Positions 1-9,995 of a stretch of DNA of 64,000 bases are shown one piece after another. How positions within the stretch are numbered: position 1 is the first letter of the stretch; each line of letters opens with the position of its first letter. Location of the stretch: contig WFMF01000053.1 of the NCBI GenBank assembly GCA_011033025.1, positions 248,001 through 312,000 of the forward strand, given 5' to 3'. The translations under genes were made by a program, and so were the position numbers. The stretch is from Beroe forskalii (taxonomy: Eukaryota; Ctenophora; Nuda; Beroida; Beroidae). The notes under the pieces are model-generated. The model made no database searches. It worked only from the letters and a program-made list of their open reading frames with translations, and was not told where the DNA came from.

Positions 1-1425
1 AATGAAAACTGAAATATTATAAAAGATATAGATGTAGTATTATGATTCAAGATCGTATTTATACCTGTTAACTATAAGTACCTATCTGTTTTCTGGATCA
101 TGGAATTTACTAACTAACAAAGCTTCTACACGTTCCGGGCGAACTGCCAGTTTTTAAGCTCTCATAGAATGATTGCACTAATACAAACTAAATATATGAT
201 TAAAAAGCGATCTTCAAACTCACATCAATAAGTCGAGAACCAACAGCACAAAAATATGGTGGTATTTAAAAATTAATTGTGCGAATGTTCATCTTGGCGC
301 CGACATGAATCCCATGATGTACTTAAAACCGAATTTAGATATTAATGAGTTCTTGAATAACAATAGAATTTTAATTCAAGCGCACCACTAATCTGCTGTG
401 TCCCCCATCACCATTGGTTGAAATAATCACACCAGCTAAGCACTTCATTAATAGATAAGCTGACTGAAATCATGAAACTAACATAGAACCGAAGATTTTA
501 ATAAGAGACACGAGAGACCAGCAAAGTTGTCAGCTCTCATTGACACGACTAATCTTGACACCACTGCTTTTGACACCAGTACCTCTGACACCAGAATGTT
601 TTGACACCAGTACTTCTGACACCAGAATGTTGTGACAGCAGGACTTCTGAATTTCTGACACCAGAATGTTTTGACACCAGTTATGCTGACACCAGATTGA
701 TTTGACACCAGAAAATTCTGAGACCATTCCCATATCAGGTTTGGTGGTTTGTACGTTGGTGATGCTATTGTTGAGTGTAATGGTGTCGATCTGAGACGGA
801 TGGCACACGCTGACGCAGTGCAGTGTCTTAGCACTTGCGGGGACGAACTAGTTCTAAAGGTGAGATAATAGGGGTTTATGTGACGTCATTATCAGGGCTT
901 AGAGTGGTGAGTTGGTGACGTCATTATCATAGTTTAGAATGGTGAATTTGTGACGTTTTAATCTCAAACGCCCATTCTAAAATTCTAAGTGCATGGGGTG
1001 AAGTCGAGTTTTTAGAATTCACACTGAAATTCATTTTCTACTTCTCAGAATTGCTTGGCACTGTATTCTAAAGTTTGTTAATTGCATAACATAACTCGTT
1101 GTTCCTATAATTAACAATGCCATCGATAATTAAAATGTAAATTAAGTAAGTGACAACATCATGGCCAGTTTTGACGGAGTAATAAATAACTTATTATGTA
1201 TGTAAATAGAAAGGTTCTCGTCACATGCCCATGCAGTGGCCAACAACTTTCCATCTTACGTAATCAGAGGGGCGGAGTTCAAATGCTATTAATAGTTCAT
1301 TTTTCATAAAAGGTGAATGCGAAATAAAGTCCTCTTTTTCTTCTCTCTACAATTCCAACTCCGGATTTATCCTTAAACAGCTGTATTTTCAATGGCTAAT
1401 CCTCTGAACTATTCCTTGTCCCCAG
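1..1425. other. Non-coding stretch with short repeats (upstream intron or flank)
   Basis: No supported exon. It contains the TGACACCAG array at 539-725 and two copies of the TGACGTCATTATCA dispersed repeat at 881-956. It probably belongs to an intron of the gene ending at 3053. The minus-strand open frames across 478-834 come from the repeat and are not believed. Confidence 0.5.
539..725. repeat. Tandem repeat, about 15-bp unit based on TGACACCAG
   Basis: About ten degenerate copies of TGACACCAG follow one another every 13-17 bases, alternating short spacers such as AATGTTT and TACTTC, giving a roughly 30-bp dimer. Repeat order is irregular in the middle (629-655), where one unit is decayed. 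Confidence 0.85.
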
Positions 1426-3053
1426 GTTGCTCACATAGCTGGGTACGATGATGAGCACCACCTTGAGAAGGCCCCTATCCTAGAGATAGACCCTATCCCA
1501 GAGGAACGACCCAAGTCTCAGTGCCTACAGAAATACCAGGTTGGTTTTCTGTGTTATGACACTTTCTGTATTTCTAGGAATTGAAATTCTAATACGATAC
1601 TTAATTAGCTTATTGATGCCGTAAAATCAGTTTGATTCTTCTGGATTGAGCCTGATAAACTAGATGAATATCGAGTATATGAAAGAATTGAATGAATTGA
1701 TAAATTAGTAAATCCCCCTACCCTTCGCTTAAATCTCTGCCATTCCATCTATTGAACCAGTGAACTAATGTCACCCCACCAGGTTGGTAAGTTCCGCGTG
1801 AGAACACGTTAGGACAGCGCAGCACGCAACACAACGGAGAGTCCCTGGAGACTAAGGGACCTCCAATCCTGGACAACATGCTGACCACCAAAGAACAGTG
1901 TCAAGATGGTGGAGGCTAACTCAATAAGCGGCATGTCAGGTGTGTTCTTAGGGAGCAAGTTTAAAACGATAAATGATACGATAAACTTCAAAATCGGAAG
2001 CTCCCGAAAATCATGTGATTATCGTCGTCAGCTATTTCCTATGTATGGTGTGCGTCATGACCCTTCATATTATGATCTAACTTTCAGTCTTCAGCAGCGA
2101 TTCGGACTTCTGAGAATCAGCGAATTTAAGTTAGACTCTCGATACTTTTACAGAAATCTAGCTTTAAACTTGCGAATAACCAATATCAATTGCAATTTAA
2201 TTTCAGCTACCAATATAACAGAGCCGAGCAAGCCGTTTGAGTTTTACTATCAAAACGGTGGGAAAAGTGACGATACGGACAATACGAACCGAGTACAGGT
2301 ACGAATGAGGGTATATTACTGTCTAATCTTGTGTTATTCTACGGTTGTACTGGATCTTTATAGCTCTGTACATTGTTCATGTTCATGAATGAACTCATCC
2401 AAATAACGATAATTAATAAGTTAATATTTGATTTGGATGTGTAGCGTTCATTGTTTATACCGTGATCCATGATAATTCGTCCGTTCTTGGAAAGATTATC
2501 TTGGACCATGACATGAACTTAGAACGCTTCAAAGGAAATATTGATTTGTGTAGGCCTTTCTGTTGTCGATACCAACACTCAACTACTATCAGCTCAGTAG
2601 CGTATAACTGTATAAGCTTAACCGCAAGAATCCAAAGTTTTCGTGACTATGGCCAATCAGTACGCGAGTTTACTCTCAAGTTTTCATCTCGCATGTCCAT
2701 GTCAAATCTAAAACTGTGGGTAAACTTATACCCTCTACTCGTCTAAATCTACCCCATGACCTTTCCCACAGATTGCAGCTCCTACCAGCTTCCCGTCTGA
2801 TAAGGTATCCGGTACCATAGCAACAGACACCTTACCACCTGACACCCTGACACCAGATACCATAGCAACGGGAGTCAAAGCTCTGGAGATAAAGGATGAT
2901 ATAGTCTCCTACTCTGCCAACCCAGGAGATATTGTTAGTGAGGTGGATACTAAGAAAGGAGATGAGGTGGAGCAGGTTCCAGGGAAGGAAGAAGGTGGAA
3001 AAGAGGAGGAGGAAGTGAAGGAAGGGGAGGCAGCTGGTGTGTCAGAGAAGTGA
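1426..3053 (+). CDS. 3' end of an unidentified gene (last two coding exons)
   Basis: Two exons fit together. Exon A (1426-1539, 38 codons) follows a CCCCAG acceptor and reads VAHIAGYDDEHHLEKAPILE and on to a Gln. Exon B (2772-3053) follows TTTCCCACAG and ends in TGA at 3051-3053. Both junctions are phase 0, so they join in frame. The tail has a Thr/Pro-rich stretch (TDTLPPDTLTPDT) and a very acidic C-terminus (runs of E with K), typical of a disordered cytoplasmic or nuclear tail. I do not recognise the family. Upstream exons are missing or lie before the window. A possible extra exon at 2207-2298 is open in one frame, but its phase does not match exon A and it sits next to a dispersed repeat, so I left it out. 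The exon B donor and acceptor are seen; function is unknown. Confidence 0.55.
1948..2012. repeat. Dispersed repeat, inverted copy at 20146-20205
   Basis: The stretch starting TTAGGGAGCAAGTTT reappears reversed near 20167-20205, together with an AATCATGTGAT-type end in both copies. It lies in the intron of the first gene. It is short (about 60 bp), so I call it only a dispersed repeat fragment. Confidence 0.6.
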
Positions 3054-4190
3054 AGTTTAGAGGATCCTATCATGTCATTTGTTGTCATTTCAAAGGGATG
3101 AATTTTGAACATATAGACTATCTCAAACTCTAAAATCATATATTGACATATTGAGAACATTATTTACAGTGAAAATTGTAGTTCATCGGTATCCATCGAG
3201 TTATTGACTTTGTTGTTATAAATTCCAGACATTGGGATGCAAACTATGAAAATTAATTTATTTGCAGTTTAGAAAATTTATGTGATTGATTGTCAATGTA
3301 AAATGCATGAGTGATAATATAGTGACGGAACATTGAATTATCAAGGTTCTTAATCGAAATAGAATATTAATCTTTATTTTGACCTAGCATAAGCCATTTT
3401 TTATATTTTTTTGCCATTTCAAATCCCTTACGTGAATCAGCTATGTGTAATCTTTAGTTTAATATCAAATGTATCAATCGTAAAGACAGTTGATACTGCC
3501 TAAAGTCTGCCTAAATGGCTATATCATGTTCGATTCTAGAATTAGTTTTCGAAAGCATAAAAATTTACATTATACTTTAATTCTGTTATAATATTGTGTT
3601 TTAGTATTTCATCTAATCTTTCAGCCTTTTGCCTACCAAAATGAATTAATTGTTCGTATTAATGACTCTAAATTTTCTTGTTCGATTTGATTTTGTCCAT
3701 TGTAATCAATCCTGCTATTATTAATCAATTATTTCAATTGTAAATGCTTTAATGGGTTTAGAATTAGCTCGTTCATTTTGAATTAAAAATTGTTTGATTT
3801 TTGAATACAGTATTTGTGAATTCTCCGGCTACGGTCGGATTATTGTCGGATTAATACCAATCTGTTGCCGGTCTTGACTGAATCTATGCTTTGGTACTAC
3901 ACGTGCAATGATTCCAATCTGGTGCAAGTCTTGATTGAATCTATATGCTTTTGTTATAGATGCAATGGTGATTGAATTTATGCCCTGCAATATTATAATG
4001 ATGGTGTTTTCTTTTGTCAATAATGTACATTGTGTCCATTGCCTTTCACAGCTTATTGAATTTAAGTGTTCTAGATTCACGACAACTTTTGAATAATATA
4101 GTCCAAATATAGTCCAAATATTGTCCAAATATAGTCTAAATATAGTCTTAATATAGTCTAAATATAGATAAACCTATTTACCACAGCGTT
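3054..4190. other. Intergenic, AT-rich
   Basis: No gene seen between the stop of the first gene and the ATG of the RING-finger gene. It must hold the 3' UTR of the former and the promoter of the latter. The only structured part is the 11-bp tandem repeat at about 4098-4168 just before the ATG. Confidence 0.6.
4098..4168. repeat. 11-bp tandem repeat (ATAGTCYAAAT), about six to seven copies
   Basis: Successive units ATAGTCCAAAT / ATAGTCTAAAT / ATAGTCTTAAT with one TTGTCC variant end about 20 bases before the start codon of the RING-finger gene. The array would lie in its promoter or 5' UTR. Confidence 0.85.
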
Positions 4191-6272
4191 ATGAACAAGC
4201 CACGAAGAGCAAAGTCTAGGAGACTACTGCCTCTACCTCTCGATGAAAACGAAACCAAATGCGGTAAGTTACACCATAGTAGTACGAATTACTGTGTTCC
4301 TGACTATACATTTATACTACTCGAAATTTGTACCCAGCCCTCTTACTATTACTCTCTTTGCCTCTCATCAATGCCCCATCGTTAATCATTTTAACAGAAA
4401 TTTAACGCTTACAGCAATACATCAGCATATTAATATAATAATGTAACAATCCTGGATTATTAATGTATACAATTCCAGGTATTTGCCTTGACGAGGTAGT
4501 GAAGAGGGGTAAGATAGGGCCCTGTTCCCACCTCTACTGCTTTTCCTGTCTGTTTGAGTGGTCGCGGCTCAACAACACCTGTCCTCAGTGTAAACTTACC
4601 TTCCGCTGTATCACCAGGGTGAGTGGGAGTTGAGAATGTAGGTTTAAAAAATTAGTTTTTTTACGCGTCAAGTTTCAATTTCACTCTGTGAAGCCATTTT
4701 TGGGTCGTTCGATATGATATTCAAGATCTATCAAGTAAAAGGGAGAATTATTCATTTCAAAAGTTACTAACAAGCCTAAATCTCCCAGGTGGATTTCGCG
4801 ACTGACTCATTCGAAGAGAAGGTTTTCATCAAAGACAAAACCCTGCGAACAGGTCACGTGTCTTCTGATGAGGATGACTACGAAGTACACAGCTCAGAAA
4901 TAGAGGACTCCGACCCTGACTTCATCGACCATAATGAACACATTCCAGACGTTCTGTCAGATGAGGAGGAGGGGGAGGCTCAGTTCACACAACAACCTGC
5001 CCCCTCTAGGAGGGGAAAGAGAAGGAGGAGGAGGAGTCCTCAACCAGGGAGGAAGAGGAAGAATAGGGTGTGGTCTGAGAGCAGTGAGGAGGAGGAGAAT
5101 AGTGTGAACTATCTGAACATTCTGAACAGGTGTAGGAATGGGGATCTGTCACCCAAATCACCTGGTAAAATGAACGGAGTATCACCGAGATCACCTAAAG
5201 TATCGTCACCTAAAACTTGTGCTAATGAGCAGTCACCCGACTTGTTTGGGGAGTCACCAAGGCCTTCCTCAAGCAGCAAGAAAACGAAGTTTACATCTCC
5301 CAACTTACGAAATGGGACTAGGTTGAGGTTTCCTTCAAATTCTCCTAAAACGAAAGACTCAGTGACGAGCATCTACTTTACCTCTCCCAAGTACAACAAG
5401 AAGGCTCGATGGGCTAACTTGAATCAGAAAGTCAGAAACACCAAAAGTTAGTATTTTGTATTCCCCCCTTTTCTAAATACTGATTTCTTATCTTCAGGAC
5501 GAATAAAACGGCCAAGTATAATGTTCGAAATTGCATAGCGAAATATCAAAACAACAATTACATTAGTAAAGTTTCAATACGTTCGACGTATCATGTATTG
5601 AGACGTTACTAATGCAATTGATGTTTTGATATTTCGCTGTGAAATTTGTAACATCATAATCTGTCGTTTTGTTCGTCTTGAAACTTACTACGAATACTAT
5701 ATTCAATGTTCCTAGATTCTAATCATATAATAGCTGAAATGAGACTATTTTCATTCTTTCTTCCAGATCTGATGTTTTCAGAATCTGATACCACATGTTT
5801 CAGAAAAGAATTCGTTGAAGAGTGGTAAATCGAACAGAGCCCCCATTGCCATTAACACATTATCAAGTGGTTCACAGAGTAACATTTCAACGTGGCTAAC
5901 TACCAGAGACTCGTAAGTTAAGATTATTTTGATACAGTCCAATTAATTAAAGTATCTCACATTAATTACTTGTCTGTGGCCTATTCCACGTTTGGTAGTG
6001 TTATGTTTCTCTGTTAGTGTTCTAACAGCGGCTAATTGGTTTCTAATTGTTTCAGCAAAGAAAACACAGTGCCTAGTAAACTGAACAAGCGGTTCAATGT
6101 ACCCTTTAAGAAATCGACAACCCCTATGCCAGACGTACCCTTTAAGAAAACATCAGCTCCTGTATCAGAGGTTACGTTTAGTAAAACCTCAGTTCCTTCT
6201 GCTTCTGTATCAGAGGAACTGTTCGAAGATCCTGAAGAGTATTTTGCTAGTATCATAAACGGCCATGATTGA
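4191..6272 (+). CDS. RING-finger (C3HC4) nuclear-type protein, probable E3 ubiquitin ligase
   Basis: Five exons splice in frame: 4191-4263, 4479-4618, 4789-5446, 5804-5912, 6056-6272, giving about 398 residues. The RING is complete: C24, C27, C40, H42, C45, C48, C59, C62, with W52 in the E2-facing position (FEWSRLNNTCPQC). A RING of this spacing normally recruits an E2 and transfers ubiquitin; that role is inferred. After it come an acidic Ser/Asp block (SSDEDDYEVHSSEIEDSDPD), a basic RRGKRRRRR patch that should act as a nuclear signal, many SPK/SPR sites of CDK type, and a C-terminal pair of VPFKK motifs before FEDPEEYFASIINGHD. The RING resembles those of PHRF1 and SCAF11, but no PHD finger follows. 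Exons 3 to 5 are disordered and I cannot assign an ortholog. The exon 3 donor (GTTAGT) and exon 4 acceptor (TGTTTCAG) were chosen because they keep the frame. Confidence 0.75.
5493..5682. repeat. 190-bp foldback element (long imperfect hairpin)
   Basis: The left arm (5493-about 5583) and right arm (about 5592-5682) are reverse complements over about 90 bases with scattered mismatches. For example, GCGAAATATCAAAACA on the left matches TGTTTTGATATTTCGC on the right. The loop is under 10 bases. It lies inside intron 3 of the RING-finger gene. The form fits a MITE or foldback element; no coding capacity. Confidence 0.85.
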
Positions 6273-6851
6273 GATTCATAGTAACTTATAGTTTTTGATT
6301 GATTATACCAATATTTACGGACCTCTCCTTTCTTGTCGGGATTTTACAGTCACTTTCGTTTATTGAATTTTGTACCAATTACATAACTTTTTTGTATAGA
6401 ATTGTCTACTTTTACAACTGATGCTGTATGTAGTTGTTTGTCAATTTTGACACCGGGACAAGCACGGAATGGCCACATCCAAGCTATCAAAGTCCGACCA
6501 AAAACGAATGGGTTAGATTTTTATTAAATTATTGCTACAACGTTTCTAATAACGTTATTTTATTGTATTTGTAAAATAGTTTTTAAGAATTTCTGAATAG
6601 ATACTAATACGAGATAATGCTATTATTACTCGAGAAATTGATTAGTATATTTTTGTTTTATTGCTTATTGAGGAGACTTTTTGTTATTCAAAGGAGCTTT
6701 CGTTAATTACTCAAATGCCGTCAATATCTGTGCAAGCATCATAAAATTATTCTCTGGATATTTTTAACATTCTGAGCTTATCTTGGGTGGATTCATGGAA
6801 ATAATCTATCATTACTTCATTAGGAATGTCATCAAATATTGGAGAAGAGCC
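6273..6851. other. Intergenic between the RING-finger gene and SFR1
   Basis: AT-rich, no exon or repeat recognised. It carries the 3' end of the upstream gene and the promoter of the SFR1-like gene. Confidence 0.5.
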
Positions 6852-7583
6852 ATGAAAAGAAGAAAAGTAAACTCTGACTCGAGCGATAAGAGAACTAAAG
6901 TGAGCTCGGAGGAACCTTCGTTCAGTACCCCATCGAGACCAAACCCTGCACGATCAAGATTTGTAACGCCATTTAAGACTCCCTTTAAAACTCCCTTAAA
7001 AACTTGTCAAACTACATCGGATGAATCAGATTGTAAAGTAACTGAAACGGTTGACAAAACTCAGGTTGATGTGACTGGATCTGATTCTAAAACGACTGAT
7101 ATCAGCTCATCACAGGAATCCAGAACTTTGAACCCCTCCTCTACTAAATCAGGTACAGAAACGTCTGATTCAATTTTACCAAAAACTCCCTCAACGACTT
7201 CCTCTAAAACTCCTCTGAGAAGATTCAGTACGCCCGCCAGAGCAACAGACCTCTCAGACCCCTCTGATCCACGACCTCTCTCCCCCATGCAACAGTTTCT
7301 ACACGACAGAAAACTCCGCAAGGAGCTCGAAGAAAAGGAGAGTTTGCTCCGAAAATACAAACAATTCGTCAGAGCTCGAGATTCAGGGGAAATAGCCAAG
7401 TTGGAAGGTTTGGTTGACACTTGGCGAGGTGTTTGTCAAGATGTGTTATATCTGCTGTTAGACCATGTCAAGAATCAGGATTCTGATATGACTCTCGGTA
7501 AATTGGTAGATCAACTCAGAATAGATCATGAGTTAGTGAAGTTCGATGAAGAGAGTGAATCTTTCAGAGGTGAAGGAGAATAA
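6852..7583 (+). CDS. SFR1: SFR1/Mei5-like homologous recombination factor
   Basis: A single-exon frame of 243 residues. In other species Sfr1 pairs with Swi5 and the complex stabilises RAD51 (and DMC1) filaments in the nucleus. The C-terminal 90 residues carry the family pattern: a coiled coil (KLRKELEEKESLLRKYKQF, about 154-172), then LEGLVDTWRGVCQDVLYLLL with W191, then LGKLVDQLRIDHELVKF. The N-terminal half is disordered, as in other Sfr1 proteins, with a nuclear-type KRRK start and a TPFKTPFKTPLKT repeat at 39-51. An upstream in-frame ATG at 6783 would add a hydrophobic, unlikely leader; I prefer 6852 because MKRRKV is a natural start. Length is close to the human protein. No Swi5 partner lies in this window. 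Confidence 0.82.
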   Translation: MKRRKVNSDSSDKRTKVSSEEPSFSTPSRPNPARSRFVTPFKTPFKTPLKTCQTTSDESDCKVTETVDKTQVDVTGSDSKTTDISSSQESRTLNPSSTKSGTETSDSILPKTPSTTSSKTPLRRFSTPARATDLSDPSDPRPLSPMQQFLHDRKLRKELEEKESLLRKYKQFVRARDSGEIAKLEGLVDTWRGVCQDVLYLLLDHVKNQDSDMTLGKLVDQLRIDHELVKFDEESESFRGEGE

Positions 7584-8105
7584 GGGGAAGCGAACTTTCT
7601 TGTTTTTATACCGCCAGACATTGTTTTTATAAGAGTATAAGGTTTTATAAGGTTTATAGAATTTTGCATTCGATGATTTATCGAAATTCGTTCCAGTTAC
7701 ACTTTGTTTTCAAAGTATTTCTTGTTTATGTTGATATTGTTTGTTGAGTTCAGGGTGCTTTTTGAAATTGTTATTTTGTGACAGGTATTTTAGAATTTGT
7801 GGCAAATTTCATCACACATTTGTACGCGGCGACGACATTTTCTTGTAAAAAGCACGTTTCAGCAGTGTGCACGCGCATTCATATTAACGCGCACGCTGCT
7901 TTCATTTTGTTTACGTCCAATGAACTTTCGTTTTCGAATACGTGTGTCAATGTGTGATTGTGTACAATGTATGTGTCAGATTGGTACATGATTCAATTCT
8001 TATAATTGGCAGACTGCTGCTGTTTTGTATCAAGAATTGCTTCACATCTTCTGTCATTCACGTTATCTCTTCTGAAAATCGTACGTTCCTGAGGTTCACA
8101 TCATC
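7584..8105. promoter_or_regulatory. Spacer between SFR1 and EIF4E2, likely EIF4E2 promoter/5' UTR
   Basis: 522 bases without an exon. It holds the 3' UTR of SFR1 and the start region of EIF4E2. The striking part is the GC-rich inverted repeat at 7861-7901 in otherwise AT-rich DNA. No TATA box is convincing. Confidence 0.4.
7861..7901. repeat. GC-rich inverted repeat upstream of EIF4E2
   Basis: Arms AGCAGTGTGCACGCG and CGCGCACGCTGCT are near-perfect reverse complements around a 12-base AT-rich loop. The GCGCACGC core resembles an NRF1-type site; that match is my inference. Confidence 0.6.
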
Positions 8106-9174
8106 ATGTCAGTATCAAAGACAAACGAAGAACACCCTCTTGAACACGAGTATACGATATGGTTCGGGTGGAAGAACAAGAATAACAACTTCAAATCTAC
8201 GATGGACAAGATAGGAAACTTCAATACAGTGGAAGGGTTTTGGGATCTTTACAGGTAATGGCATTTAGAAATGAATCTGCTTTCTGTCCTTGAAATCCTT
8301 TCATTTCATGGCCCTGATTCCACATTGTTTTTGTATGGAGCGAAGAAGTTCCCTAAAAATCTTTATTTATTAGGATGCCTGATTTCATAAGTCTGATCCC
8401 CAGTTTTCACTCCCCTACCATTCCTCTACAGTTGGATGCGGCGACCCCACGAGTTAAAGCAGTGTGACATCAGCATCTTCAGAAGCGACATCCAGCCGTT
8501 CTGGGAGGATGAAATGAACAAGGACGGAGGGACGTGGATTGTCAGAGTTAAGAAGAACTTGCTGTCACGCGCCTGGGAACAACTCATACTCGTCATGATC
8601 GGTACTTTGAAGATAATTTCTCAGAATTTCGTTGAAGATTTCAAATATTTTTTGATGTTTAATTTGCAATTGGCTGGTCAGTGTCCACACTAAGCATGAT
8701 TTCGTCTGCCATCCTTCCTCCAGCTTTAAATCGTTGAACAATGACTATTTAACGATGGTACTAACTTCAGGAGAGCAGTTCATGGTAGGCCCAGAGATCT
8801 GTGGGGCTCGTCTCAGCGTAAGATATCACGAGGGAATCCTGTGTTTGTGGAACAGGAACGCTCAAGATCAGAAGACTTGTTATAAGTGAGTTGTAGCTAT
8901 AGTGAGCCGTAGTTGAGTGCTTAAAATTGAACATTTCTCCCGGTTTGAATAACCCCAAATGACACACATAATGCCATTTGTCACTCAAATCATGATGAGG
9001 GGAAACCATATACGTTGGAGTGAACTACGAATGAATTTATGCCCTTTCAGAATTCGTGACACGATAAAGCGTGTTTTGCAGCTGCCGTACCACGCTAAGC
9101 TGGAATACAAAGCCCACGCAGAGAGTCTCCGAGACAGATCCAGTTACCAACACACCCACATTATCACGGACTAA
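8106..9174 (+). CDS. EIF4E2: eIF4E family cap-binding protein, 4EHP class
   Basis: Four exons: 8106-8254, 8432-8601, 8771-8885, 9051-9174; 558 coding bases, 185 residues, all junctions in frame. eIF4E proteins bind the m7G cap; the 4EHP class blocks translation of chosen mRNAs. Landmarks: EEHPLEHEYTIWF, then GNFNTVEGFW (dorsal helix), then PFWEDEMNKDGGTWIVRVKK with cap-stacking W74, then GEQFMVGPEICGARLSVR, then IRDTIKRVLQLP. The GEQFMVG segment and IRDT motif place it with 4EHP rather than eIF4E1. At the first cap-stacking position (Trp in eIF4E1, Tyr in human 4EHP) I align Phe29. It is shorter than human 4EHP because the N-terminal tail is minimal. A further 5' exon cannot be excluded, but the ATG at 8106 is followed at once by the conserved core. 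Confidence 0.9.
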
Positions 9175-9886
9175 ACCTCCCCTCCCTTCCCCTTGTGTTA
9201 TGGATGAGGTGTGGGTGACTAAACCACATCCCTTTCCATCTGAGTTATTTAAATGGAGGGTGGAGGAAGGCCCTCACCCTCCCCTCTCTGTTATTGATGG
9301 TAAACTGTGGGTGTGGAGTATTTGGGCGACTTACCCACCGCCCACTTCTCTGTAATCAATGTGGGCACTGGGTATGCGAATCTGGGCTCTCTCAAGACTG
9401 GGTTTAAGGGTACCGCATATTTTAATTTGTTCCGTTTGGTTTCTGTATACCCAGTACAGAAGGGGGTCGCAAATTCATTGTTTCCAGTTAACGTCGATTG
9501 TTTCATTTATAATCAGCTCATCATACTGTCTGGTCATGATTTCAGATTAAAAATGTAATGTAAATATTCTCGATATCCTACATCAGTTTTGTTTTAAGAT
9601 ACATATGACTCGGCAAGACTGTCTCTATTTTGAAACTTTTAAAGTTTTATCCTTTGAATCTGTTTGACTTGGGTTTTGTTATTTATACTGTTTCTGAAAG
9701 ATGCTTTGAATTTATCTTATGCTGCACGTTATTGCTTTACTTACCTTATTCTTGCCAGGCCTCAATCGACACCCAGAGCATAAATGAACTACACTTGAAC
9801 TTAATGATATACTGTAGATAGAATTGATTAAATGAACTTTTATTTCTATCTTTCTTGCCATCATTCACCATGTTTCCCTTTGAGCC
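9175..9886. other. EIF4E2 3' flank and BCKDHB upstream region
   Basis: No exon. Between about 9183 and 9375 a degenerate unit (CTCTGTTATTGATGG-like followed by TGTGGGTG) occurs about three times. The rest is AT-rich and holds the EIF4E2 3' UTR and the BCKDHB promoter. Confidence 0.45.
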
Positions 9887-9995
9887 ATGTCTTGTGGACG
9901 CCTCCTGAAAAGAGCTCTGACCAGTGTAAAGAAGGATGGTATCAGGACAGCGGCTGGGTTTGCTTACATCCCACAGACCCCTAACCCTGCACTTG
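9887..9995 (+). CDS. BCKDHB: BCKDHB exon 1 (start codon, presequence); 3' border uncertain
   Basis: The ATG at 9887 opens [20 protein letters not shown], continuing to [13 protein letters not shown], which aligns with the residues before the QKMNLFQS-like segment in other animals. Exon 2 needs one leftover base, which would put the exon end near 9995. No GT lies there; the nearest donors are GTATCA at 9939 (phase fits but drops the conserved residues) and GTTTCT at about 10000 (phase does not fit). Confidence 0.6.

Noticed and set aside
478..834. Minus-strand 118- and 92-codon frames
   Set aside because: They run through the TGACACCAG tandem array and overlap each other; no domain.
1906..2388. 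160-codon + strand frame
   Set aside because: It spans a dispersed repeat (1948-2012), and its phase does not fit the neighbouring exon of the first gene.
2909..3160. Minus-strand 83-codon frame rich in Ser and Pro
   Set aside because: Shadow of the acidic 3' exon on the + strand.
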